64,000 bases of DNA from JASSUD01 sp031963445 (GTDB taxonomy: Bacteria > Pseudomonadota > Gammaproteobacteria > Burkholderiales > Burkholderiaceae): the NCBI GenBank assembly GCA_031963445.1, contig JASSUH010000001.1, positions 1,860,001-1,924,000 of the forward strand, read 5' to 3'. Made by a program: the position numbers and the translations under genes. The notes beneath the pieces are model-generated. The model had not been told where the DNA came from. It ran no database searches and saw only the letters and a program-made list of their open reading frames with translations. Shown one piece after another: positions 8,736 to 15,621 of the stretch; positions within the stretch are counted from its first letter, which is position 1; each line of letters opens with the position of its first letter.

Positions 8736-9132
8736 CGATAATGTGCTCAGAGGCAATGCTGCGTTTTGGTTAGGTAAGCAGCCAGCAGCTCTCTCCCAGG
8801 AGGCCCAATCTGCTTTAGAAGCTGCCCTGAATGATCCAGCTAGCGAACCTAAAATTCAAGCGGCTGCAGCATTAGCCAAGAAAGGCCACTCCTCAAATAA
8901 AGTGGCTTCCATTTTGGTAGAGGCAGTTGACAATAAACAGTACGATAATGTACTCAGAGGCAATGCTGCTCATGCATTGGGTTTGAAACCAGAGTTACTC
9001 AAAACAGAAAATATTCGTTCAGCCTTAAAGACTGTTTTAGAGGATAGTGATGCTCGGGTTAAAAATTATGCTTCTGAAGCGTTGAAGGAACATGAACAGT
9101 CTCAAAGTTGGTTGTCAATTTTAGGTAGATAA
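8725..9132 (+). pseudogene. HEAT-repeat protein, C-terminal fragment
   Basis: About 135 residues of helical repeats: DNVLRGNAAFWLG and DNVLRGNAAHALG mark two units about 68 residues apart, and 26 nearly identical bases recur at 8738 and 8943. This fits a HEAT or PBS-lyase-type repeat protein, usually a protein-binding scaffold. No native start is present: the frame opens only through a TTG inside the preceding adenylation-domain fragment. The C-terminus looks natural and is followed by a terminator, so the break is at the 5' side only. Confidence 0.7.
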
Positions 9133-9225
9133 TTTTTGTCCGGCAGAATTGGACTGTTTAGCTTAAAGCCTCGTCTGCTGAAACTACTTTCATTTCTGAA
9201 AAACTATTTAAGCTAGAACAAGGTC

Positions 9226-9266
9226 AATTTCCGCACGCGATAAACATAGCGTGCGGGAATTTCTTT
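9226..9266 (+). terminator. Terminator hairpin after the HEAT-repeat fragment
   Basis: Arms at 9226-9238 and 9249-9261 pair over 12 of 13 positions around a CCGCACGC/GCGTGCGG core with a 10-nt loop; a T-rich tract follows to 9266. Confidence 0.7.
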
Positions 9267-9411
9267 AATTACAGAAAAATTTTTCTTTGAAAAGTACTTT
9301 AACAAATCGAAGTAGAGCTAGCTTATATTTGCCGCACTTAAATAGGTATTTTTACTTCGGTTAACAATTCTACATAACGCAAATTTTTTTTAGGCTTAAG
9401 CTTTTTTATAC

Positions 9412-9678
9412 TCATCGAGTGAGCAAGCTCAAATAAGCTTGATACGCCTGCTGACGAAATTTCTTGATGCGTTCATAAAACGTTTTACGAGAAATACCCA
9501 GTTCCTCAGCAATAGTTTTGATATGGCGCAAGTTGTAAAGGTAGAACAACTGTATTGTTCGTTTTGCTTCATTGTCTGGCTGCGCTATCACAGCTAAATT
9601 AAACAAACTCATCTGTATATAGCACGCTGCATCAGGCACTTCGCCTGAATATTTTTGCGGCTGTATTCGGGTTAGCAA
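9412..9678 (-). CDS. Phage-like helix-turn-helix protein, copy 1 (possibly N-terminally truncated)
   Basis: An 88-residue frame whose C-terminal half contains HIKTIAEELGISRKTFYERI, a clear helix-turn-helix of the kind seen in small phage or integrative-element regulators. The only start is a TTG directly after an in-frame stop, so the original N-terminus may be lost. It is about 85 percent like the copy at 11706. That copy has an extra four bases (GCTT) near its 3' end, which shifts it into a longer tail; this copy ends YLSLLTR. Its exact role (regulator or recombination accessory) cannot be told from the sequence. Confidence 0.55.
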   Translation of the reverse strand: MLTRIQPQKYSGEVPDAACYIQMSLFNLAVIAQPDNEAKRTIQLFYLYNLRHIKTIAEELGISRKTFYERIKKFRQQAYQAYLSLLTR

Positions 9679-9886
9679 ATGCTAACTTTGTGAGTTCATG
9701 ATAAGGCTGCGCTAATGCTTGCGTTCATAGCGTTACATAGAAATTTTGTTAGACATGAAAATGTTCTAATATTATCAATTTAGTCTACGGTAATACGGGG
9801 GTTTTGGAGTACTTTCGAGCAGAAAAATATTAGACACCCAAGCTAAAAATCCTTTTAAATTCACATGGTTATGGTATCTTGCAGCA

Positions 9887-9935
9887 CTACTTTTGGATCA
9901 GAAGGTCGCATGTTCGAATCATGTCGCCCCGACCA
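9887..9935 (+). other. tRNA-Pro 3' fragment (attachment-site-like), copy 1
   Basis: The 49 bases match the anticodon-loop-to-CCA part of a betaproteobacterial tRNA-Pro(UGG): GGTCGCA, a T-loop TTCGAAT, acceptor strand CGCCCCG, discriminator A and CCA. No matching 5' half (CGGGGCG) occurs upstream, so this is not a tRNA gene. 3' tRNA ends of this kind are what integrases leave behind as attL or attR. Confidence 0.8.
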
Positions 9936-10064
9936 ATAAAACCCAGCGTTTCAGCAAAATTCAAACTCTCTTTTTGCTCCGCAATTTTTATTTTTAGGAA
10001 GCAATAACACCTCCTAAATTTATCTTTTTTCTACGACTCCCTGCCCTCTTTCCAGCGTTATTTA

Positions 10065-10247
10065 CTAAGAAAGAACGTTTGCTTCAGCCTTTGCAAACAG
10101 AATCCTAAACCGACTCAAATTATGCGCCGCCTTACTGTGTGGTGTATTCACCGCTGCTGCCCATAGCGAAACCCAAGTGCTTAACTCAGGCGCTTCTGGT
10201 GAAACATGCTTTTCGTATACATGCGGTTCGATGGTGACTCGACTCAT
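10065..10247 (-). CDS. Small phage-like hypothetical protein
   Basis: A 60-residue protein beginning MSRVTIEPHVYEKHVSPEAP. Its ATG overlaps the stop of the upstream phage-like gene by four bases (ATGA), which supports it being a real, translationally coupled gene. I do not recognise the family. It lies between the two tRNA-Pro fragments, in what seems to be the remains of an integrated element. Confidence 0.45.
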   Translation of the reverse strand: MSRVTIEPHVYEKHVSPEAPELSTWVSLWAAAVNTPHSKAAHNLSRFRILFAKAEANVLS

Positions 10248-10538
10248 TCTCTGTCATTTTCCAGCCCGCCCGCGTCTTGACGCCAAAAGATCATCGCTCC
10301 AGTATCACGGTCTTCCACCGCCGTTTGATACAAACATCGAACAACTTTTACATTCGCTTCGCAGGCACCATCAGCCAATTCTTCAGCGAAATACTTGCGT
10401 AACGTCTTCTCATCAACTGGCTGGCCTGAATCATTGCGAATAGAATGGCAAATCTGCGACTGTGATAAACCAAAGGCTGCTACCACTAACCAGCTGATGT
10501 TGCTCGAGCGTTGCTTGAAAAGCAGGACGCGCCATCAT
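10244..10538 (-). pseudogene. Phage-type small HTH protein, frameshifted
   Basis: The ATG at 10538 follows AGAGGA and opens MMARPAFQATLEQHQLV; one extra base near 10485 then breaks the frame, which resumes as VVAAFGLSQSQICHSI, then DEKTLRKYFAEELADGA and ends at 10244. Together this reads as a roughly 97-residue phage protein with a recognition-helix-like DEKTLRKYF, of a type often found beside terminase genes. The frameshift indicates decay, although a sequencing error in one base would also explain it. Confidence 0.55.
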
Positions 10539-10588
10539 TTTTCCTCTTTTCCCTCTTTTTATAGACGGGAAAAACTCCCCTAAAAAAA

Positions 10589-10628
10589 CAAAACCCGCAC
10601 TCCAGCATTAGCTAAAGCACGGGTTTTG
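10589..10628. terminator. Terminator-like hairpin
   Basis: Arms CAAAACCCG (10589-10597) and CGGGTTTTG (10620-10628) are perfect inverted repeats. The A-rich left and T-rich right flanks would let it work in either direction. Confidence 0.6.
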
Positions 10629-10970
10629 CCGTCTCTAAAAGAGAGCATAAATAATAAAAAAGCCCACTCAGTTTGACCAAGCAGGCTGGAGACAGAGTTT
10701 TTCACCCTATCGAATTAAGGCTAATTTTAGCCAAAAATGTCACCCTCTGAAAAGAACTATTTTGTCACCTTTTAACGTAACACTTTTTCGAATTCTCCCG
10801 TCAGCGCTCGAATTCGGCTATTTAATATCATTTTAAAAGCCAATTTTTTCCATTTTAGAATATACCTAAAATTGAGTCAGGAGCAAAAGCCTATAGAAAG
10901 AAGCTGGCGCACTTATTTTATTATGTGACACTTATTCAAATCATAAACAACAGCATAAAAGTATACCTGC

Positions 10971-11579
10971 ATGAAAAATCTTCTAACTAAAATTTGTATT
11001 TATCTATTCGTTCTCACAACAGGGCTGCTAACGAGCAATGCTTTTGCGCAGAAAACGGCAAGCCCTCTCATTAATTCCCAAATTACGGCGCCAAAAGTGC
11101 GTTTGATAGACGCTGACGGCAAGGCTGTTGGAATCGTTGGATTAGAAGAAGCTCAGCGTCGTGCCAATGAAGATAAGCTAGATCTAGTCCTGGTTAATCC
11201 AAACGCGACTCCGCCTGTGTGTGAGATAGTTGATTATGATCAATACATGTGCCTACTTAAGAAGCGTCAAAATGAAACTGCGCGAAACACAAAAATAGTA
11301 GAAATTACAGAGATTAAATTCCGTCCAAGCACTAGTGAGAAAGACTACCAAGTCAAGCTTGCCAAGGTGAAAAGCTTTCTTAAAGAAGGCAATAAATTGA
11401 AGATAAACCTGCGCTTTGAAGGCAAAGAATTAGCGCATCAGGAAGTTGGCATGGGTTTGATAAAGCGCCTAGAAGCGGACCTTGGCGAACTTGCTGTAGT
11501 AGAGCAACGTCCGAAAATGGAAGCTAGACAATTGTCCATGCTTTTGGCACCTAATTGTCTGCACCTGAATCAAATTTAA
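10971..11579 (+). CDS. Translation initiation factor IF-3 paralogue with an N-terminal Sec signal peptide
   Basis: Residues about 35-195 are a full-length IF-3: N-domain ITAPKVRLIDADGKAVGIVG, PPVCEIVDYDQY, then C-domain IKFRPSTSEKDY, LKINLRFEGKEL and PKMEARQLSMLLAP. IF-3 normally binds the 30S subunit. Here it is preceded by residues 1-26, a textbook signal peptide: K2 and K7, a hydrophobic core ICIYLFVLTTGLL and an AFA cleavage motif before Q27. It starts with an ordinary ATG rather than the AUU typical of infC, and lacks the usual neighbours (thrS, rpmI, rplT). The FRGRE motif of the C-domain is FEGKE. It sits between two tRNA-Pro attachment-like repeats, suggesting acquisition or relocation. 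Export of the product is inferred. Confidence 0.88.
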   Translation: MKNLLTKICIYLFVLTTGLLTSNAFAQKTASPLINSQITAPKVRLIDADGKAVGIVGLEEAQRRANEDKLDLVLVNPNATPPVCEIVDYDQYMCLLKKRQNETARNTKIVEITEIKFRPSTSEKDYQVKLAKVKSFLKEGNKLKINLRFEGKELAHQEVGMGLIKRLEADLGELAVVEQRPKMEARQLSMLLAPNCLHLNQI

Positions 11580-11705
11580 CTGCATTTTCATTATCAGCAG
11601 TCGGCATAAAGTCGGCTGCGTGTTTCAAAATGGCTTAGTGCCTCCAACAGTTCTTAAAAGAATGAGCAGGCCAGTGGGTACAAGAATTTTCTGCGCTTTC
11701 TCACA

Positions 11706-12032
11706 TTAAATTTTACATAAGATAATCTCTGCTTTGACAGACAGCTCAAGCTTTTTTACACTCATCGAGTGAGCAAGCAAGCTCAAATAAGCTTGATACG
11801 CTTGCTTGCGAAATTTATTGACGCGTTCATAAAATGTTTTACGAGAAATACCCAACTCTTCTGCAACTGCCTTGATATGTCGTAAGCGATAAAGATAAAA
11901 CAGTTGCATCGTTCGCTTTGTCTCACTGTCTGGCTGCGCCATCACCGCTAGATTAAACAAACTCATCTGTATAGAGCACCCTGCATCAGGCACCTCGCCT
12001 GAATATCTTTGCGGCTGTATCCGGGTTAGCAA
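11706..12032 (-). CDS. Phage-like helix-turn-helix protein, copy 2
   Basis: A 108-residue frame paralogous to the one at 9412 (MLTRIQPQ start, PDAGCSIQMSLFNLAV, HIKAVAEELGISRKTFYERV). A four-base duplication of GCTT near the 3' end moves it into a different tail (AHSMSVKKLELSVKAEIILCKI). The TTG start follows an in-frame stop as in copy 1. It is part of the second module copy and probably a leftover of an integrated element. Confidence 0.55.
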   Translation of the reverse strand: MLTRIQPQRYSGEVPDAGCSIQMSLFNLAVMAQPDSETKRTMQLFYLYRLRHIKAVAEELGISRKTFYERVNKFRKQAYQAYLSLLAHSMSVKKLELSVKAEIILCKI

Positions 12033-12305
12033 ATTCTAACTTTGTGAGTTCATGATAAGGCTTCGGTAATACTTGCATTTATAGCATAACCATGAAATTT
12101 TATGAGGTCGAAAACCTTCTAATACTATTAATTTGGTCTACGGTAATACGGAGGTTTTGGAGCGCTTTCGAGCAGAAAAATATTAGACGTTCAAACCGGA
12201 AAACCTTTTTAAATTCATATGCTTACGGAATTTTAAAGTACTACTTTGGGATCAGAAGGTCGCATGTTCGAATCATGTCGCCCCGACCAATAAAACCCAA
12301 GGCCT
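11742..12305. repeat. Direct repeat copy 2: HTH gene plus tRNA-Pro 3' end
   Basis: Second copy of the module described at 9395-9955, about 2.35 kb away in the same orientation. The similarity covers the HTH gene, the spacer and the tRNA-Pro end, and stops shortly after the CCA. Confidence 0.8.
12241..12289 (+). other. tRNA-Pro 3' fragment (attachment-site-like), copy 2
   Basis: It keeps the anticodon loop TTTGGGA and the whole T-arm and acceptor strand up to CCA. One position differs from copy 1 in the anticodon loop (TTTTGGA there). The T-stem ATG/CAT pairing is the same in both copies. There is no 5' half. Confidence 0.8.
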
Positions 12306-12732
12306 CAGCCAAATGATGGTTGAGCGTTCTAATAAAAGTATTAGAACAATGCTCTAATATTCCCTGCATTTTTCCGCAAAAAGCTCGAAATTAACCTCAG
12401 CAATGAGGGCTTCGTTGCGTTCCATTTTCACTGCTTGCTATATCAAATTTGGTATAGACGCCAACTACCCCCATCGCCCTACGCAACAGCCAAAATAATT
12501 ATCATGGGCTGTTCATTCTATGCACTTACCTAGCTTGGGTTAACGTATTATTACTTCTGCTAGTTTCAAGATACAGATAATTGGATTTTTTGAAAAACAA
12601 GATTTTTGCAGGTTAATTTTCTTTTTTTCTCATTGAATAAATTCAGAAAATTGCAAAGCGGAAAGATTGATAAAGCTAGAGTAGTAACCGCCAAAATTAC
12701 CAAATCATTCATGGACGGCTATTTATATTAGT

Positions 12733-12822
12733 TGGAAGTGAGAGTCAGAATCGAACTGGCATCAACGGCTTTGCAGGCCGCTGGGGTTTCTTTATTTTTC
12801 AAGGGTCTCAGCCATTTCCACT
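12733..12822 (-). tRNA. tRNA-Cys(GCA)-like sequence with an enlarged D region (possible pseudo-tRNA)
   Basis: Reading the minus strand: acceptor 5' AGTGGAA, a 34-nt D region, anticodon arm GCGGC-CTGCAAA-GCCGT (anticodon GCA, 5 bp with one G-U), variable TGAT, T-arm GCCAG-TTCGATT-CTGAC, acceptor 3' TCTCACT, then T and CCA. The acceptor pairs at 6 of 7 positions. A normal D region spans about 19 nt, so about 15 extra A-rich bases are present. It may be a decayed or insertion-bearing tRNA-Cys, or an attachment-site relic with a chance 5' half. Confidence 0.45.
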
Positions 12823-12893
12823 TTCGCCATTTGGCCAAATTAACCGCCGGAAAGCCACATTAAGCGGGGGTATTAATCATGATGGCGAAAGTG
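12819..12893. repeat. 12-bp perfect inverted repeat beside the tRNA-like sequence
   Basis: CACTTTCGCCAT (12819-12830) and ATGGCGAAAGTG (12882-12893) are exact inverted copies 51 bp apart. The right arm and the following 40 bp recur near 46054-46115. Confidence 0.6.
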
Positions 12894-13075
12894 ATTTAAC
12901 CTCTGTTTCAAGAAAAAATTTGCGGAAGATTTTACACAGTACAGCTAAAAAATATCCTCTTAATTAACACGAAATTGTCCATAGAAAAAGAATCTAATTC
13001 ACCCTCTTTGTCGATTAAATAGTCTGTCTGTTTTATATAGCGGCGGGTAATATTATTGCTGTTGCTGGCGATATT

Positions 13076-13275
13076 CTATTTGCTCGTCAAGCGCTGACTA
13101 CTGCGCCGCAACAAAGCTTGGACGTAGAGTGCTTTGATTTGTGCTGGCGCTAAACTTGGAAGCATTTTGTAATGCTGATCAAATTGCTGGCCTAAGGCAG
13201 AGGCTACGCTCGCCCTGACCGCTTCAGGCGCAGTTTCATCGCGAATTTGAAATAAAATCGTTTCCCAACTTACTC
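13076..13275 (-). pseudogene. Unidentified gene remnant
   Basis: The minus strand contains a coding-like frame WETILFQIRDETAPEAVRAS, then LGQQFDQHYKMLPSLAPAQI, ending at a TAG at 13076. An in-frame TGA precedes it near 13275. The amino acid composition and GC content look like real protein, but I do not recognise the family. The rest of 12310-13373 shows no gene apart from the tRNA-like sequence. Confidence 0.35.
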
Positions 13276-13373
13276 ACTGCTCGTTAAAACAGAGCAAGAT
13301 CAGACTACATCGCCCATTGCAATCATCTCATGCACCATTCTAAAAATTTATCCATTTACGCAGCAGGAGCGAT

Positions 13374-14273
13374 TTAATTGGGATCACCTAACCATTGCCA
13401 AAACTCAGGCACAGCCGCCGTTTCCCAAAGTGAATTTAAATCGCGTGGACCATTAGGATCAAGATAATCTTGAATTACTTGAAGATATTCTCTAAATCCA
13501 AAATTACCATTTCCTTGTGGTTGCGTACATCTAGCCGCGCTTCCAAAAAGAAGAGGGTTTGTATTAGAAGTAACAAATTCGTAGGCCCCACTAGCACGAA
13601 TTGCCATTACTTCTCTACCCATTACTACCAGATAATCAGTATGTATATTTTCTTCCGAGATCGGCGAGGCGAAATATATATCTTGTCCAGAATGAATTGC
13701 CCCAAGTATCAATGCATCATTAACCAATGGGCTCCACTCATTTGACTTCAATATGCCACCAGACGCTTGATTGGCTTCATCATCCGTTATAGGTCCCACA
13801 TTTTTTACTAGTGATTCGGTGAGAAGAAGGGGAGCGTCTTCACTATCAGATTGAGTACTATCATCATAGAATTTCCCTCTCTGCAATCGTCCCAATACAA
13901 AAATCGGATCGGCATTTCGTGCGCGCTGATATACAAGCCAGGCAGAAGGTATGCATTGCAAATCACTAAAATTATAGTGCGTTCCTCTGTATGGATCACC
14001 GTCTTGCCTCTCATAATCTATCAAAGGTAGAACCGCGTTTCTAAATTCTTCTATAGAGTTGTATGGCCCATTATTTATCTGTCCAATCTGTCCACCGAGG
14101 TCTCGTTCATTTTCTGACCGCAAAAAATCATCTATCCACTCAAAGTTGCGAAGTCGACTAAAAGATTCACTATGATCCTCGAAATCTCTGTTCTTTTCCC
14201 TTTCGCTTGCTCTTTCCCTTTCCTTTCTCCTGTCCCCAAAAAGTCGCTCAAAAACGTCGCTATAATCCAGCAT
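13374..14273 (-). CDS. Unknown 299-residue protein at the 3' end of the eCIS operon (candidate cargo)
   Basis: I do not recognise this protein. It opens MLDYSDVFERLFGDRRKERE, and the first 45 residues are highly charged and probably disordered; the rest is globular and aromatic-rich (for example PIFVLGRLQRGKFYDD, GFREYLQVIQDYLD). No signal peptide or membrane segment is seen. It has a weak AAGG site before the ATG and lies about 1.3 kb downstream of the AAA+ ATPase in the same orientation. In Pvc/Afp loci, payload genes usually sit directly after Pvc15-Pvc16 and carry a disordered N-terminal packaging signal. A payload role is therefore a reasonable inference from position and N-terminus, but no toxin motif supports it. 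Confidence 0.7.
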   Translation of the reverse strand: MLDYSDVFERLFGDRRKERERASEREKNRDFEDHSESFSRLRNFEWIDDFLRSENERDLGGQIGQINNGPYNSIEEFRNAVLPLIDYERQDGDPYRGTHYNFSDLQCIPSAWLVYQRARNADPIFVLGRLQRGKFYDDSTQSDSEDAPLLLTESLVKNVGPITDDEANQASGGILKSNEWSPLVNDALILGAIHSGQDIYFASPISEENIHTDYLVVMGREVMAIRASGAYEFVTSNTNPLLFGSAARCTQPQGNGNFGFREYLQVIQDYLDPNGPRDLNSLWETAAVPEFWQWLGDPN

Positions 14274-14307
14274 GACCTTGTCCCCAAGTTAGATACCGCT
14301 AATATAG

Positions 14308-14502
14308 TCAATCCTCAATACTTGTAACCGCACTCTCATCTCTACCTACCGATGGCCTACGGGTTGCTCTGACCGTGGCTTTGTATGCAAATATTCCGAA
14401 TTCCAGCAACTGCAGGCGAGGCAAGCCTATTTCCATCGGCCGTGCATTAAGCTGCAACATGAACATGCTGGCAGGAACGCTCTCGACACAGCATGGTGAC
14501 AA
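14308..14502 (-). CDS. Possible small ORF between pvc16 and the unknown protein
   Basis: A 64-residue frame with a TTG start about 11 bases after GAGGTGAGGG. The composition (FMLQLNARPMEIGLPRLQLL) is plausible for a small protein but no family is recognised. It fills the only sizeable gap (14274-14559) at the end of the operon. Confidence 0.3.
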   Translation of the reverse strand: MSPCCVESVPASMFMLQLNARPMEIGLPRLQLLEFGIFAYKATVRATRRPSVGRDESAVTSIED

Positions 14503-14559
14503 AGTGCCACGCCCTCACCTCTACTAATCATCTACTTGCTTAGCTTCTTCTGATCACGT

Positions 14560-15600
14560 CTACAACTCGGGAACTGCGATCAGCTTATCGAAGTCTGCCT
14601 TTTCGACCGCCATCTGCACTCCCCCAATGCTGTAGGTTTTGGACCAGCTGCTGTTCACCTCCTGCGGACCAGCAGCCTCCACCACCACTGGCGGCACCAG
14701 AAGTGCCTGTATAAGCGCAGTTTTGTGCTCCTTTGTCGTGACTCCGGAGACCATCAAAAGTAAGTAGGAGTGATTTATGGCTTGGGGTTCAACTTGCTCC
14801 GGCTTAATAGGCACGCAGCGCAGTACCACGCGCCCCAGCTCTCGCAATATGGTTTCTCTGGAGGTAGGCGAAGCTTGTTCGCAGAGCATATTGCACAAGT
14901 TCTGCCACAGGTCTGCCGATGCTTGCTCGAGCGCATCGCCTGCAGCCTGGCCATCCAGCTTGGTGATCACCGTTCTGATAGGCGGTACTTCTTTCTCGTT
15001 CGCCGGCTGCAACTGCATCGGCACCGTCACCGAATAACTCAGACATAGTCGCGGCTTATTGCCCAGCGCCTGCCAGAAAGTACCCAGGCTATTGAGGTGC
15101 TCTGACGGTGGAATGACTTGCGTATACGAACCGGGTAGCTCTGTAAAGGTGCGTCGATTCAACAAGGCATTCAAGACCCGGTTCATTACCCAAGCTGGCT
15201 CGTTATCCGGCTTCTCATAGCCTGGATCCTCGCTTCCAGGCCAGTAGGTCAATAAATAGCAACAGCGCACATGAACGAGGCCTGGTGCCTGCTTGCCGGT
15301 TGCAGGGTTATAACGACGGCTCTCTCCGCTACGCATCTGCAAATCCTCCTGGATGTCATATAGAAAGATGCTCACCGTCGCCCTCCCCGTCCCTGTTTCC
15401 TCAGGCGTCTTTTCTGGCAAGTCAAAGCGGAAATCTATTTGCTTGGTCTGGGGAAAATAATCCTGCAATGCCCGCTGGATAAGCACATTGAGCTTTAGTA
15501 AGGTCACATCAACGCTTGGTTCTGCGGTGTTATGGTCATCTCCTATCTTCTTTAAGATATCCTCTATTCGATCTGCGCTTCTTATTAACCCACCCGTCAC
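14560..15600 (-). CDS. eCIS tail-terminator/cap protein, Pvc16/Afp16-like (DUF4255)
   Basis: About 346 residues, with a DUF4255-type N-terminal domain: residues near the start (SADRIEDILKKIGDD) and the central IDFRFDLP, VSIFLYDIQED and YLLTYWPGS segments match the family. In Afp and PVC particles Pvc16 caps the tube and sheath and stops polymerisation. I place the start at the GTG at 15600, seven bases after GAGGAG, rather than at an upstream TTG. It begins 22 bp after the ATPase stop, as in canonical loci where Pvc15 and Pvc16 are neighbours. Confidence 0.88.
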   Translation of the reverse strand: MTGGLIRSADRIEDILKKIGDDHNTAEPSVDVTLLKLNVLIQRALQDYFPQTKQIDFRFDLPEKTPEETGTGRATVSIFLYDIQEDLQMRSGESRRYNPATGKQAPGLVHVRCCYLLTYWPGSEDPGYEKPDNEPAWVMNRVLNALLNRRTFTELPGSYTQVIPPSEHLNSLGTFWQALGNKPRLCLSYSVTVPMQLQPANEKEVPPIRTVITKLDGQAAGDALEQASADLWQNLCNMLCEQASPTSRETILRELGRVVLRCVPIKPEQVEPQAINHSYLLLMVSGVTTKEHKTALIQALLVPPVVVEAAGPQEVNSSWSKTYSIGGVQMAVEKADFDKLIAVPEL

Positions 15601-15621
15601 CGTAGTGCTCCTCAATCAAAG

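Larger units (their letters stand above)
9395..9955. repeat. Direct repeat copy 1: HTH gene plus tRNA-Pro 3' end
   Basis: About 560 bp that recur, diverged by roughly 15 percent, at 11742-12305. Each copy holds a leftward HTH gene, an AT-rich spacer containing GTCTACGGTAATACGG, and a 3' tRNA-Pro piece ending CCCCGACCA followed by ATAAAACCCA. The layout suggests successive integration at, or duplication of, a tRNA-Pro attachment site. Confidence 0.8.

Noticed and set aside
9887..9935. Functional tRNA-Pro gene
   Set aside because: The 5' half and the CGGGGCG acceptor strand are missing; only the 3' part is present.
14804..15046. Minus-strand 80-codon frame within pvc16
   Set aside because: It is an out-of-frame shadow of the DUF4255 gene.
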